From contig JAKLHY010000024.1 in NCBI GenBank assembly GCA_022709905.1, positions 1 through 64,000 on the forward strand: a DNA stretch of 64,000 bases, given 5' to 3'. Positions 15,515 through 25,145 of this stretch are shown in pieces (position 1 is the stretch's first letter; each line of letters begins with the position of its first letter). The position numbers and the translations under genes are program-made. The notes beneath the pieces were generated by a model, which was given only the letters and a program-made list of their open reading frames with translations, ran no database searches and was not told the DNA's origin. The DNA is from Verrucomicrobiota bacterium (GTDB lineage Bacteria; Verrucomicrobiota; Verrucomicrobiia; Limisphaerales; UBA1319).

Positions 15515-16202
15515 AGACCACGGATTCGGACAGGTCAACTGCTGAATCTCAAAAGGGAGTTTTTTGTTCGCAAGCCGGGTGCTCTGCAAAATTTGTCGCC
15601 AGGGACGGTGACAGTCGCTGCTATTCCCGTTTTTTGATCCATAAAGAAACAGTTTTTTTGATATTTGTATTATATTGGTAATGAGTTAAATGCATATAAT
15701 GGTCTTTCTTTAGCAGGCAAATATTATTGGAAAATATAGGTTTTGCCTGGCCACATTTTATTCTCCTAGCGGATCGATAGATCCATGCCTTTTCCTGATT
15801 CAATGGTGAAATAGATATCTGTATCATATTGCTGCGTAGTTATTTAGAATTCATAATGTTCCCAGTGCCCAGAGCAAATTAGCCATCTTTTTTTGCAGGT
15901 ATTTTTTCTTCTTCCGACCAGCAATCGGAGTCATGAAATACGCATCATACTGTATAACAATGCGTTACGTTGCAGGAGTTGCCCCCTATTGCTCCTGCAA
16001 AGTGGCTTAATGGAGAGTGATGTCGTGAAATCGAATGATATCACAACTGATGATGCGAGGGGCAACATGCAAAGCTGCATGGGACTGCTCGTTAGACGAT
16101 CGATGCCAGATTGTGCTGCAAATGTCCAAAGCTTGTCGGCTACTGGACTCATTGAGCAGACGGATCCAGCGCTGGTGTTGTCCGTAATTTTCTGAATTCC
16201 CA
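15515..16202. other. AT-rich gap without a convincing gene
   Basis: Nearly 700 bp, clearly more AT-rich than its neighbours. A 100-codon plus-strand frame (15893-16195) lacks protein character. It may hold the control region of the phage-like genes that follow. Confidence 0.5.
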
Positions 16203-16637
16203 ATGACCACACTCGAACAAATCATTCAAGCCGCAATGGTTGCCGATGCTGATCTTCGGCTTGCCGCTTTGTGTGTATTGCAGAGGAAGGCCCATGTCAC
16301 TGACACCAGCGACGAGATCATTCAAAACGAACCTTACTTAACCTGCCGAACTCTGGCGCAACGCTTGGGGGTTAGCCCCTGCACGGTTTGGCGTTGGCAG
16401 CCCCCGTCGCATGACCTGGGCGGTCGCCGTCGTTACCGGTTTTCGGAAGTCCAGGCCTATCTGGCCAGCGACGATTTCGAGCGCCGGGCCGCGGCCTTGC
16501 GGGCTGAGCGGCGGAACGGTTTCGCTGCAAAACGAACAGACGAGCAGTCACAGGCCAAACCCGACGGTACAGACGAATGCCAACAAACGGCAGGCCCGGC
16601 CAGGTGTAAAAAATTCCGAACAACTACTTCCGAATGA
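16203..16637 (+). CDS. Helix-turn-helix protein, AlpA/excisionase-like
   Basis: A 144-aa protein with a MerR/AlpA-type winged helix: YLTCRTLAQRLGVSPCTVWRW, then DLGGRRRYRFSEVQAYL. Proteins of this type control excision or early genes in phages and satellites. The C-terminal 50 residues are charged and low in complexity. It overlaps the primase gene by 4 nt and starts the replication module. Confidence 0.75.
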   Translation: MTTLEQIIQAAMVADADLRLAALCVLQRKAHVTDTSDEIIQNEPYLTCRTLAQRLGVSPCTVWRWQPPSHDLGGRRRYRFSEVQAYLASDDFERRAAALRAERRNGFAAKRTDEQSQAKPDGTDECQQTAGPARCKKFRTTTSE

Positions 16638-17521
16638 CTACAAATTTTCGCTTTCAACCTTGTCCTAAAACCGGAAATGGCGTGCACCGCTGGTTATTAA
16701 GCCAAGCCAATCGCTGCCGGCTCGAAGGCATGCAGCCAGAAACCACCCACTCGGTTCTGCGGGACGGCACTCGCGCCTGCGGGCGGACTGTGCCGGATTC
16801 GGAAATCAGGGCGGCCGTAAAAACGGCCTATGAATCGACCTGGTCACCGATTCCAAGAAGCCATACGCCTGGTGCCCATGCATGTTCGCCTTCATCGGCA
16901 TGGCCCAAACCAAACCAAGACTCCATCGAGAAGATCACCGCCAGCGGCTTCGGCTTGGCAGATCTGTGGGAGGAATCTCCGGTGCGCATCGAGGACAACC
17001 GAAGCCGGGCGGAGGAACTGATTACCGCCCTTTTCCCCGGCGATCCACTGCTGTGCATCGCCAAAGCCAAACCGGCTGATGCAAAGACGGCGCCACGGTC
17101 AACGTGGATCGGGCAACTTGACACTTCGGCCCTCATCGTTCCCTCGCCAATGTCGGCACTCACGGGCAAGACCAAGGACGGACGTGAGTCATCACGGTGT
17201 TTGGAGAATACGGGACCACGCCGGTTCCTGGTCATTGAGTTCGACCAGGGGGATTTAGATTCACAAGCCGGCCGAATCTGGCACCTGGCCCAGCTTGCTC
17301 CGCTTGCGCTTGCTGTTCATTCCGGTGGTAAATCACTGCATGGTTGGTTTCCGACTCATGGTAAATGCGAAACGGAGCTGAAAAGATTCATGGCTCGCGC
17401 CGTGATGATTGGTGCCGATCCAGCAACTTGGACGAAATGCCAGATGGTAAGGTTGCCCGAAGGTCAGCGTGAGGATGGCTCCCCCCAGCGTTGTTTTTAT
17501 TTTAATCCCGCAATCCTTTAA
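16634..17521 (+). CDS. Primase-like protein (phage/satellite replication)
   Basis: A 295-aa protein. The C-terminal half looks like an archaeo-eukaryotic-type primase core: FLVIEFDQGD with acidic residues, LALAVHSGGKSLHGWF, and a late motif KCQMVRLPEGQREDGSPQ. This set is found in primases of phages and integrative elements. It is coupled by a 4-nt overlap to the HTH gene and by 4 bp to the helicase gene, so they probably form one operon. No zinc finger is obvious. Confidence 0.65.
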   Translation: MTTNFRFQPCPKTGNGVHRWLLSQANRCRLEGMQPETTHSVLRDGTRACGRTVPDSEIRAAVKTAYESTWSPIPRSHTPGAHACSPSSAWPKPNQDSIEKITASGFGLADLWEESPVRIEDNRSRAEELITALFPGDPLLCIAKAKPADAKTAPRSTWIGQLDTSALIVPSPMSALTGKTKDGRESSRCLENTGPRRFLVIEFDQGDLDSQAGRIWHLAQLAPLALAVHSGGKSLHGWFPTHGKCETELKRFMARAVMIGADPATWTKCQMVRLPEGQREDGSPQRCFYFNPAIL

Positions 17522-17525
17522 ACCT

Positions 17526-19145
17526 ATGCCAGCTACCACATGGACTCCCGACGCGGTTGCCGAATTGCCGGATCCAGTCAATCAAGGTGAAGGGGCGACT
17601 TCTCCATTTCGGCCTTCCGACTGTAACGGAACACCCCACATCGTTCTTCCGGGCAGTGAAGTGAGCATCATGGCAACCGCATCGAACCTTTATCAGATCA
17701 TCGCTCCGACTCATCAGCTCTTTGTCCGTGGCAAAGTAATCGTCTTCCTAACCCAAAACCTCACTCGGCAGCTAGTGATTGAACCCTTGCGCCCAAGTGC
17801 GGCTCGCAGTTACTTCGAAAAGTTCGCTCGCTTCTTTGCATGGCGGTCAGGCAAGGATGGCAAGCCGGTTCTAAAGCCAACGGTAATACCGGAGGAGACG
17901 GCCCGGGCACTCCTGGATTGTCACATTGCCGCAGAACTACTGCCGCCCATTAAAGGATTGGTCAATTGTCCTCTACTCACAGAAGTCGACGGTCAACTAA
18001 TCGTCAGCTCGAAAGGCTACGATTCCCGGACTGGAATGTTGGTGCTAGACGGTAGCCAGCCTGAAGATGTGTCTCTGCCCGAAGCCGTTAAGTCGTTAGA
18101 GCAACTGCTTATCAACTTTGAATTTCAGACCCTATCGGATGCGTCACGGGCGATGGCGGCGATGATTACGCCCGCGCTCAAAATGGGGGATTTGCTCAAG
18201 GGACATATTCCGGCGGATGTGGCCGAAGCCGACCAGTCCCAAAGCGGGAAAACTTATCGGCAAAAGTTGATTGCCGCCATTTACAATGAAACACCGGCTT
18301 TGGTTCCTCAGAAACGAACCGGGGTGGGCGGGATCGATGAAAGTTTTTTTGAAAAGCTCGTTAATGGCCGTCCTTTTATCCAATTCGACAATATTCGGGG
18401 TGAGCTGGATTCCCCGGCTCTTGAAACTTTCCTTACGGGGACTGGCTCATTCCCGTGTCGCATACCGCACTGTCGCGAGATCGAGGTCGATCCTTCTCGG
18501 TTCATGGTGCTGGTGACCAGCAATGGTGTTGAGACCACGCGGGACCTTGCCAACCGTGCAAGCATCGTGCGTATCCGCAAGCGTCACCAGGTTCAATTCC
18601 CCGACACCCTGGGTGAGGTCACCAAAAGACAATCCCATTATCTGGGCTGCGTTTTTGCAGTCATTCGGGAATGGCACCGCCAAGGAAAGCCGCGAACCCA
18701 AGAGGTGCGCCATGATTTTCGCGAGTGGTGCCAAATACTGGACTGGATCGTTCAAAACGTCTGTGGGATGGCACCGCTCATGGATGGACACCTGGATGCA
18801 CAGCAAAGGGTAAGCAGCCCCATTCTCACCTTTCTGCGGCGGATCGCACTTGAAATAGAATTAACAGAGCAGCTTGGAAGTCCTTTAAGCGCGTCTTCCA
18901 TTATCGAACTAGCCAACAATGCTGACCTAGTAGTGCCCGGACTAAGCCGCGACGATACCCTTAACGAGGAAAAGGCCAAGAAATTGCTTGGCATGAAGTT
19001 GGGAACTGTTTTCAAAAAACAAAACACCATCGAACTCGATAACTTCACTGTTACTCGAAGTGAGGAAACACGTTCTCGACAGGAGGGAGGTTGCTATTGC
19101 CTCAAAACTTACACCTTTGATCACAAGTCCGCAGTAACGCAGTAA
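17526..19145 (+). CDS. Helicase-like ATPase of the replication module
   Basis: A 539-aa protein. A P-loop-like motif ADQSQSGKTY lies near residue 240 and a Walker B-like FIQFDN near residue 285, followed by sensor-type FMVLVTSNGVETTRDLANR with an Arg-finger-like R. The layout resembles phage-type replicative helicases. It begins MPATTWTPDAVAEL, 4 bp after the primase stop; the frame is open upstream, but the extension would overlap the primase. It probably works with that primase at an element-specific origin. Confidence 0.65.
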   Translation: MPATTWTPDAVAELPDPVNQGEGATSPFRPSDCNGTPHIVLPGSEVSIMATASNLYQIIAPTHQLFVRGKVIVFLTQNLTRQLVIEPLRPSAARSYFEKFARFFAWRSGKDGKPVLKPTVIPEETARALLDCHIAAELLPPIKGLVNCPLLTEVDGQLIVSSKGYDSRTGMLVLDGSQPEDVSLPEAVKSLEQLLINFEFQTLSDASRAMAAMITPALKMGDLLKGHIPADVAEADQSQSGKTYRQKLIAAIYNETPALVPQKRTGVGGIDESFFEKLVNGRPFIQFDNIRGELDSPALETFLTGTGSFPCRIPHCREIEVDPSRFMVLVTSNGVETTRDLANRASIVRIRKRHQVQFPDTLGEVTKRQSHYLGCVFAVIREWHRQGKPRTQEVRHDFREWCQILDWIVQNVCGMAPLMDGHLDAQQRVSSPILTFLRRIALEIELTEQLGSPLSASSIIELANNADLVVPGLSRDDTLNEEKAKKLLGMKLGTVFKKQNTIELDNFTVTRSEETRSRQEGGCYCLKTYTFDHKSAVTQ

Positions 19146-19352
19146 CTGCAGCAACCCCTACAACCCTATGGAAAACGGTACCATTTTTCTAAAAGTATTG
19201 AGGGTTACTGCGGCTACTGCGGACTGTATCGGCGTGGACCGTGCCGAGCCCAGTGGGCGGCCTCTTGGTTCTGCTCTGAGACAGGGGGCCAGCCCTCACT
19301 GCTCCCTTGGCATTTTTCTGTTAACGGCAATCAATCAATACACATCACTCTT

Positions 19353-19865
19353 ATGCGCAAAGAACTCAAATTAACTGTCAAGCACCTCAATATTGAGCAG
19401 CTGAAACCACACCCCAAAAACCCCCGCATCCATCCCGAACCGGGATCGGCGGAATGGGAGTCTCTCAAAGCCTCCCTGGAGCACGATTACTTTGATCCGA
19501 TCGTTTGGAACGAGCGCAATGAGTGCCTGGTCTCGGGCCACCTCCGGGCCAAGGTCCTGGAAGCCGAGGGGGTCCAGTCTGTTGATGCGGTGGTCGTGGA
19601 CTACGACGAACCGACTCACGAAGCCCGCATGATCGCGGCCAACCAGCAGGTTGGGTCCTTTGACGACGGCCTGCTGGCTGAACTGCTGGCCAATTGCCAA
19701 CAACCAGCCTTGGCTGGCATGACCGATGCCCAGCTGGCAGCCGTCCTCGAACAGACGGCAACCGACCAGGTCCCCCCAGAAGACTTCAAATCGGTCGATG
19801 AAAGCCTGCCGACCGAATTCCGGTGTCCGAAGTGCAACTACCAATGGAGCGGAAAGCCATTATGA
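19353..19865 (+). CDS. ParB/sulfiredoxin-fold protein with zinc-finger tail
   Basis: A 170-aa protein whose first 95 residues form a ParB N-terminal-like domain: LKPHPKNPRIHPEPG and the CLVSGHLRAKVLEAEG motif, which often precedes DNA methylases in phages. The C-terminus has RCPKCNYQWSG, half of a zinc ribbon. Its stop overlaps the next start (ATGA). Such proteins in phages are often nuclease- or modification-associated. Confidence 0.8.
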   Translation: MRKELKLTVKHLNIEQLKPHPKNPRIHPEPGSAEWESLKASLEHDYFDPIVWNERNECLVSGHLRAKVLEAEGVQSVDAVVVDYDEPTHEARMIAANQQVGSFDDGLLAELLANCQQPALAGMTDAQLAAVLEQTATDQVPPEDFKSVDESLPTEFRCPKCNYQWSGKPL

Positions 19866-20152
19866 TCAACACCCCAATTTCCGAACTGTACGAACTGCGT
19901 CGGGCTATCAACAATGTGGATCTTGCCTTGGCCACCATGCTCGCTTACCGGGCGGACCTTTCCCGCCGCGCCCAAGCGGTTAAGACCCTGGCAGGTCTGC
20001 CCAAACTCGATCCCCAACGAGAGGCTGAAATCGCCTTTCGCTATGATTCGATTGCCCCGGGATCGGTGGCGATCGCAGCATCCATCCTCCATTACTGCCG
20101 TGATAACCATGAACAAGCCCCCCTACAAAATCCCAACTGTAGCCGAAATTGA
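19862..20152 (+). CDS. Small protein resembling AroQ chorismate mutase
   Basis: A 96-aa helical protein with the spacing of AroQ-class chorismate mutase: ELRRAINNVDLALATMLAYR, then KTLAGLPKLDPQREAEI. The Arg, the Lys of the K..G.P segment, and RE all match conserved positions. It overlaps the ParB-like gene by 4 nt and the methylase by 44 nt, so it is part of the phage-like operon. An activity is not shown; similar small proteins in phages have unknown roles. Confidence 0.5.
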   Translation: MINTPISELYELRRAINNVDLALATMLAYRADLSRRAQAVKTLAGLPKLDPQREAEIAFRYDSIAPGSVAIAASILHYCRDNHEQAPLQNPNCSRN

Positions 20153-21458
20153 AGCAGTGCCGTTGAACGGTCTGAAGGTGGTTTCCACGTTCAGCGGCTG
20201 CGGCGGAAGTTGTCTTGGTTTCCGGATGGCCGGTTTCAACGTGATCTGGGCCAACGAATTCATCCCGGCCGCCGCTGAAGTCTACCGACTGAACCACGCG
20301 GACACGATCCTCGACACCCGGGATATCCGAAAGGTCCAGCCCCAGGACATCCTCAATGCCACCGGCCTAAAACCCGGCGAACTCGACGTATTCAACGGCT
20401 CGCCCCCCTGTGCCAGCTTCAGCACCGCCGGGAAGCGAGAAAAGCACTGGGGCAAGGCCAAGAAATACAGTGACACCGTCCAACGGACCGATGACCTGTT
20501 TTTCGAATACGCCCGGCTCCTGGAAGGACTCAAACCCAAGGTCTTCGTGGCCGAAAACGTCAGTGGCTTGGTCAAAGGCGTCGCCAAGGGTTACTTCCTC
20601 GAAATCCTCAGGAAACTGAAATCCTGCGGTTACCGGGTTGGGTGCAAGGTCCTCGATGCCCAATGGCTCGGGGTTCCCCAGGCCCGCCAACGGACCATTT
20701 TCATCGGCGTCCGGGAAGACTTGGGCAAAGAACCAGTGTTCCCCAAGCCATTGCCTTACCGCTACACCCTGCGAGACGCGTTGCCGTGGCTGGTCAGGGC
20801 TAAATACGGGCCGACCTGGAAACAAGCTGACTCGCCCTGTCCTACGGTCAGCGCGCACGGGTCCTACAACCCGGCCACCAGTCACCAGGGGCTTGAACTG
20901 GTTGAAGCCAAGGTTATTCAGGGGCCTCAGGGCAATGGGTGGAAGGCGGGCAAAGACCTCACCGATGGCCCGGCTCCAACGGTCCTGGCTACGGCGACAC
21001 AATCGATGTTGGTCGAGGCTCGGCTCAAGGGCGGGACCGGCGCGGCCTTCGAACAGAAAGGCCAAGCCTTTGACCTCGACCGACCGTGTCCGACCGTCCT
21101 GGGCACCAAACCCAATCAGTTCGAGGTCGATTTCAGCGGTTTTGCTATCGCCAAGGAATGGGACCGGCTGAAACCGGGTCAGGCCTCGGACAAGTACTTC
21201 AACCTGGTCAAACCCCACCCCGATGAACCGTGCCCCACGATCTGCGCTTCTCATGGCCACCCCGGCATCGCATCGGTCACCCACCCCACTGAAAGGCGCA
21301 AACTCACCATCGACGAACTTAAACGGATCTGTTCCTTCCCGGAGGACTTCCAATTGACCGGCACCTATGCTCAGCAATGGGAACGCCTCGGAAGAGCCGT
21401 GCCGCCAACGATGATGTTCCATATCGCAAAAACAATTCACCATGAAATCCTCTCTTAA
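20109..21458 (+). CDS. DNA cytosine-C5 methyltransferase
   Basis: A 449-aa protein with the ordered C5-methylase motifs: I (STFSGCGGSCLGFRMAG), IV (GSPPCASFS, catalytic Cys), VI (VAENVSGL), VIII (GVPQARQRTIFIG), and the C-terminal IX/X region (RKLTIDELKRICSFPEDF, RLGRAVPPTM). The target-recognition part contains three PxPT-type repeats (SPCPTVSAHGSYNP, GPAPTVLATA, RPCPTVLGTK). No partner restriction gene is adjacent, so it is probably an orphan phage-type methylase. Start at 20109 is chosen; upstream codons overlap the preceding gene. Confidence 0.93.
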   Translation: MNKPPYKIPTVAEIEAVPLNGLKVVSTFSGCGGSCLGFRMAGFNVIWANEFIPAAAEVYRLNHADTILDTRDIRKVQPQDILNATGLKPGELDVFNGSPPCASFSTAGKREKHWGKAKKYSDTVQRTDDLFFEYARLLEGLKPKVFVAENVSGLVKGVAKGYFLEILRKLKSCGYRVGCKVLDAQWLGVPQARQRTIFIGVREDLGKEPVFPKPLPYRYTLRDALPWLVRAKYGPTWKQADSPCPTVSAHGSYNPATSHQGLELVEAKVIQGPQGNGWKAGKDLTDGPAPTVLATATQSMLVEARLKGGTGAAFEQKGQAFDLDRPCPTVLGTKPNQFEVDFSGFAIAKEWDRLKPGQASDKYFNLVKPHPDEPCPTICASHGHPGIASVTHPTERRKLTIDELKRICSFPEDFQLTGTYAQQWERLGRAVPPTMMFHIAKTIHHEILS

Positions 21459-22128
21459 AATCCCCAAGCATTGGACCTTTCGGAATCAGGCTGTCGCCAA
21501 ACACTTCGACCGCCATGTCCGAGAACAACTCCCCTGGTATGGCCTGGCTACCCAGGCGATGGCCAATTTCGGACGCCATTACATCCCCAGCAAAGGGATG
21601 GTCTATGACATCGGGGCTTCAACCGGCAATATCGGTCTGGCCATCAAGGACACCGTCGACCAACGCCAGGCCCGGTTCATCGCCATCGAAGAAAGCCAGG
21701 AAATGGCCGACCGGTATCAGGGACCGCCCGAACTGGTCGTGGCCGACGCCATGGCCTATGAGTATGAGCCATTTGACTTTGCGGTCTGTTTCCTGGTCCT
21801 GATGTTCCTGCCGGTCCAGGTCCGGGCGGCGTTCCTGCACCGTTTACAGGAGTTAACCAAGCCCGGCGGCGCCCTCGTGGTCGTTGACAAGGTCCAAATG
21901 CCCCCCGGTTATGTCGGGACCGCCTTCAGCCGGCTGACGCTCCAGCAAAAGCTCATTACCGGCACGCCCCCAGAGGCCATCATACGCAAGGAACTGTCTT
22001 TGGCGGGCTATCAGCGCCCGCTGGACCCAAAATCACTCCCAGCATCGGCTCGGACCTTCTTTCAGATGGGCGAGTTTGTCGGCTGGATCATTGAAAAGGA
22101 GGAAACTCATGGAACGATTGCCCGGTGA
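21442..22128 (+). CDS. Class I SAM-dependent methyltransferase
   Basis: A 228-aa protein with a Rossmann methyltransferase core: motif I VYDIGASTGNIGLA, the acidic loop FIAIEESQEMADRY, and VVADAMAYEY followed by FAVCFLVLMFLP. The substrate cannot be told. It overlaps the C5 methylase by 17 nt and the next gene by 20 nt, so it is in the phage operon. Similar proteins in phages may modify DNA, RNA or small molecules. Confidence 0.8.
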   Translation: MKSSLKIPKHWTFRNQAVAKHFDRHVREQLPWYGLATQAMANFGRHYIPSKGMVYDIGASTGNIGLAIKDTVDQRQARFIAIEESQEMADRYQGPPELVVADAMAYEYEPFDFAVCFLVLMFLPVQVRAAFLHRLQELTKPGGALVVVDKVQMPPGYVGTAFSRLTLQQKLITGTPPEAIIRKELSLAGYQRPLDPKSLPASARTFFQMGEFVGWIIEKEETHGTIAR

Positions 22129-22657
22129 GTCAACCCAAGCCTATGAGGCATTCAGAACCTATGCCGGTCTGGGGCCTGGTCGATCGACTCGTGAGGTATG
22201 CAAGCGTCTGAACAAAAGCATAGCCTTGATTGGAAAGTGGTCGGCAAAGCACCACTGGGTGGAAAGGGCAGCGGCTTTCGATGATCGGTTGGACCGGATC
22301 ACCCAGGAAGCCGAGGAAGCCAAGCTGATCGAGAAGGCCGGGGAGTGGGCTGAACGGATGCAGCACACACGGGAAGAGGCCTATCAGATGGCCAGTCGGC
22401 TGGTGGAAAAGGCTGAGGCCATGCTGAAGTTCCCCTTGGCTGAAACGATCAGCAAGGACGGCAAGACCATCATCAAGCCGGGGCGCTGGACCTTCGCGGA
22501 TGCCGCGAAGATGCTCGACGTGGCCCATCGGCTCAAACAGCTGGTCACCGGCCTGCCGACTGACCGGCATGAACATTCCGGACCCGAGGGCCAACCCTTG
22601 CCCGTGGTAAACTCTCAAGTTCTGTTCTACCTGCCCAACAATGGCCGCGATAACTGA
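22109..22657 (+). CDS. terS: Phage terminase small subunit-like protein
   Basis: A 182-aa protein with an HTH-like N-terminus (RSTREVCKRLNKSIALIGKW) and a helical middle, matching the small packaging subunit that binds phage DNA. A strong ribosome site AAAAGGAGG lies 7 bp before the ATG at 22109 and fixes the start. It overlaps the large subunit gene by 17 nt. Confidence 0.8.
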   Translation: MERLPGESTQAYEAFRTYAGLGPGRSTREVCKRLNKSIALIGKWSAKHHWVERAAAFDDRLDRITQEAEEAKLIEKAGEWAERMQHTREEAYQMASRLVEKAEAMLKFPLAETISKDGKTIIKPGRWTFADAAKMLDVAHRLKQLVTGLPTDRHEHSGPEGQPLPVVNSQVLFYLPNNGRDN

Positions 22658-24014
22658 ACAACAGCCGGGGACCGAGGAATCGGTGGCCATCCGGCCTCAA
22701 CCGGCCCAGGAACGGTTTTTGACCTCACCGGCTGACATTGCCATCTACGGCGGTGCTGCCGGTGGGGGCAAGAGTTTTGCCCTGTTGTTGGAACCAATCC
22801 GGCATTATCACCGGCCGGGTTTCTTTGGGGTGATCTTTCGGCGTCAGGCGACACAGATCAAAAACGAGGGTGGCCTCTGGGATGAGTCCGAACAGTTGTA
22901 TCCCAATCTGTCGGCCATTGGCTCACGGCACCAGTTGATCTGGACTTTCCCCAGCGGGGCACGGTTGCGGTTTGCGCACCTGGAGCATGAGGAAGACAAG
23001 TTCGGCTGGATGGGGGCGCAAGTCGCCTTCATCGGTTTTGATGAACTGACGCACTTCACCGAAGGGCAGTTCTGGTACCTGCTGAGCCGGAATCGGAGCA
23101 CGTGTGGCGTCAAACCGTATGTCCGGGCAACCTGCAATCCGGATCCGGATTCCTTCGTGGCCCAGTTGGTCAGTTGGTGGATTGATCAGGAAACGGGCTT
23201 TGCCATTCCGGAACGCGCGGGCGTGATTCGATGGTTCATTCGGAGCGGGGATGACCTCTTGTGGGCCGATTCGAAAGAGGAATTACTCAGCCAGCACGGA
23301 GACTCGGTTCACCCGAAGAGCCTGACCTTCATCCCGGCCAGCATTCGGGACAACTCGATCCTGCTCAGCAAAGACCCAGGTTACATGGCGAACTTGACCG
23401 CCTTGCCCCGGGTTGACCGGGAACGGCTCTTGAATGGCAACTGGCTGGTTCGACCGTCGGCGGGTCTCCTGTTCAAGCGCCAGTGGTTCGAAGTGGTCGA
23501 TGCCATCCCGGACAATCACAATGTCGTGCGGTATTGGGACCGGGCGGCGACTGAAGCCCGAGCGGGGACCGATCCGGATTGGACGGTGGGCTTGAAGATG
23601 TCCCGTGGGCGCAACGGGATTTTCTGCGTGGAAAACATCGTGCGGTTTCGAGGCACGCCAGCACGGGTCGAGGAAACCATCCGGAACACGGCGCAGGCTG
23701 ACGGACATCAAGTGAGGATCGTTCTGGAACAAGATCCCGGGCAGGCAGGGGTCGCGGAAGTCAACTACTACATTCGGGCCTTGGCGGGCTACGCGGTCCG
23801 GGCCAATGTGGTGACGAAGGACAAGCAGACCCGCGCCCGACCGGTATCAGCCCAGAGCGAGGCGGGAAACGTCAAGCTGGTCCGGGGGCCTTGGAACGAG
23901 GCATTCCTGCGGGAACTGGAAAACTTCCCGGAGGGAAACCATGATGATCAGGTCGATGCCTTGAGTGGGGCCTTCAAGAACCTGCTCGGGACACACAAGA
24001 TCTTCGTGGCGTGA
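22641..24014 (+). CDS. terL: Phage terminase large subunit
   Basis: A 457-aa packaging motor and nuclease. Walker A is YGGAAGGGKSFALLLEP (about residues 36-52); Walker B is FIGFDELTHF; the motif RATCNPDP follows. The nuclease part has the acidic residues RYWDRAATEA and a late EGNHDDQVDALSGA. Length is normal. It is the last gene of the phage module: no portal, capsid or tail gene follows, only a formylglycine-type protein on the other strand. Confidence 0.92.
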   Translation: MAAITEQQPGTEESVAIRPQPAQERFLTSPADIAIYGGAAGGGKSFALLLEPIRHYHRPGFFGVIFRRQATQIKNEGGLWDESEQLYPNLSAIGSRHQLIWTFPSGARLRFAHLEHEEDKFGWMGAQVAFIGFDELTHFTEGQFWYLLSRNRSTCGVKPYVRATCNPDPDSFVAQLVSWWIDQETGFAIPERAGVIRWFIRSGDDLLWADSKEELLSQHGDSVHPKSLTFIPASIRDNSILLSKDPGYMANLTALPRVDRERLLNGNWLVRPSAGLLFKRQWFEVVDAIPDNHNVVRYWDRAATEARAGTDPDWTVGLKMSRGRNGIFCVENIVRFRGTPARVEETIRNTAQADGHQVRIVLEQDPGQAGVAEVNYYIRALAGYAVRANVVTKDKQTRARPVSAQSEAGNVKLVRGPWNEAFLRELENFPEGNHDDQVDALSGAFKNLLGTHKIFVA

Positions 24015-24113
24015 TCGGTACCGGCACAGCGGGTCCGTAGGGGCCGATACGTTTTTTTTACTTTAGGGGGTCATGTAAATGCTTCCCCTCATGGTAGGCT
24101 GGTCCCACTACAG

Positions 24114-25145
24114 TTATTGTTGCGACTCCTCAGGAGCGAGGACAACTCGAAATCCCAGAGTGGCCAACTTTGTGGTTGGCCCAAAGGCCTTGCCGCGTAA
24201 AGCCGATCGACAGAGCCCGGCAACCTCGTACCACGCCCCACCTCGGTAAACACGAGACGTGCCTGAGGCTGGACCTTTCGGATCCATTTGACTCCCACCA
24301 CTGTAGGGACCGTACCAACTCTGAGTCCACTCGAATACGTTCCCATGCATGTCATACAAGCCCCAGGGATTGGGCTGCTTCATGCCAACGGGATGCGTGG
24401 TGCCACCGCTATTGTCTCCGTACCATGCGTAACGAGTGAGATTAGTGTAGCCCGGATCATCCCCGTAGCTAAACCGTGTTGAAGTCCATGCTCGGCAAGC
24501 GTACTCCCACTCCGCCTCCGTGGGCAGTCGATACGCGCTGCCCATCGGAATTAGACCCAATGCTCTTTCATGCCGGGTGAGCATCGCGCAGTAATTCGTG
24601 GCAGAGAACCAATCGACCTGTTCCACTGGCCGACTTGAGTTGCCGATAAAACGGCTTGGATTACTCCCCACTACCTTCCGATACTCCTCTTGGGTCACGG
24701 GATACTTACCCATCCAAAACCCTCGGCTTATCGTGACTGCGGTCTGCGGTCCCTCATTGGTCGATCTGCCGGCTTCAGTAGTTGGACTGCCCATCCAAAA
24801 GGTTCCAGGCGGGATGAATACCATCTGATTCGGGGCGGCAAAGGCAACAGCCCGATAAAACCGCTTGTCTTTTGCCGGAGCAGACTTATCGACCCATAGA
24901 AAGGAGCTGGCAGGCAATTTGAGGAATTCCACGCAGCTCCATGCGCTTGCATTGTTCGTCTGGGCAAAATCGGTGACGCATTCCACGGAATAGATGGTGT
25001 CGATCGTGCCCGTGATGGTCAGCCCAGCATACAATTGAAGGTCAAGATCGGCAGGGTTTTGAGCGGACGTCGGCAACTTTCCCACCGCGAGAACCGTGGC
25101 CATTACCAATAAGAACCGAAAAAGTTTCTGGAAGTGGGTCTGCAT
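24114..25145 (-). CDS. Secreted formylglycine-generating-enzyme-like (SUMF1) protein
   Basis: A 343-aa exported protein. A signal peptide (KLFRFLLVMATVLAVGKLPTSA) is followed by a short domain and a SUMF1 domain: FIPPGTFWMGSPTTEAG, MGKYPVTQEEYRKVVG, YRLPTEAEWEYACRAW, YDMHGNVFEWTQSWYG and a GFRVV end. In many PVC bacteria such proteins are expanded, and most lack shown enzyme activity. Start MQTHFQ at 25145; two more codons are possible. Opposite strand to the terminase, so it is separate cargo. Confidence 0.85.
   Translation of the reverse strand: MQTHFQKLFRFLLVMATVLAVGKLPTSAQNPADLDLQLYAGLTITGTIDTIYSVECVTDFAQTNNASAWSCVEFLKLPASSFLWVDKSAPAKDKRFYRAVAFAAPNQMVFIPPGTFWMGSPTTEAGRSTNEGPQTAVTISRGFWMGKYPVTQEEYRKVVGSNPSRFIGNSSRPVEQVDWFSATNYCAMLTRHERALGLIPMGSAYRLPTEAEWEYACRAWTSTRFSYGDDPGYTNLTRYAWYGDNSGGTTHPVGMKQPNPWGLYDMHGNVFEWTQSWYGPYSGGSQMDPKGPASGTSRVYRGGAWYEVAGLCRSALRGKAFGPTTKLATLGFRVVLAPEESQQ

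Noticed and set aside
15893-16195. 100-codon frame in the AT-rich gap
   Set aside because: No ribosome site, no recognisable domain and poor amino-acid pattern.
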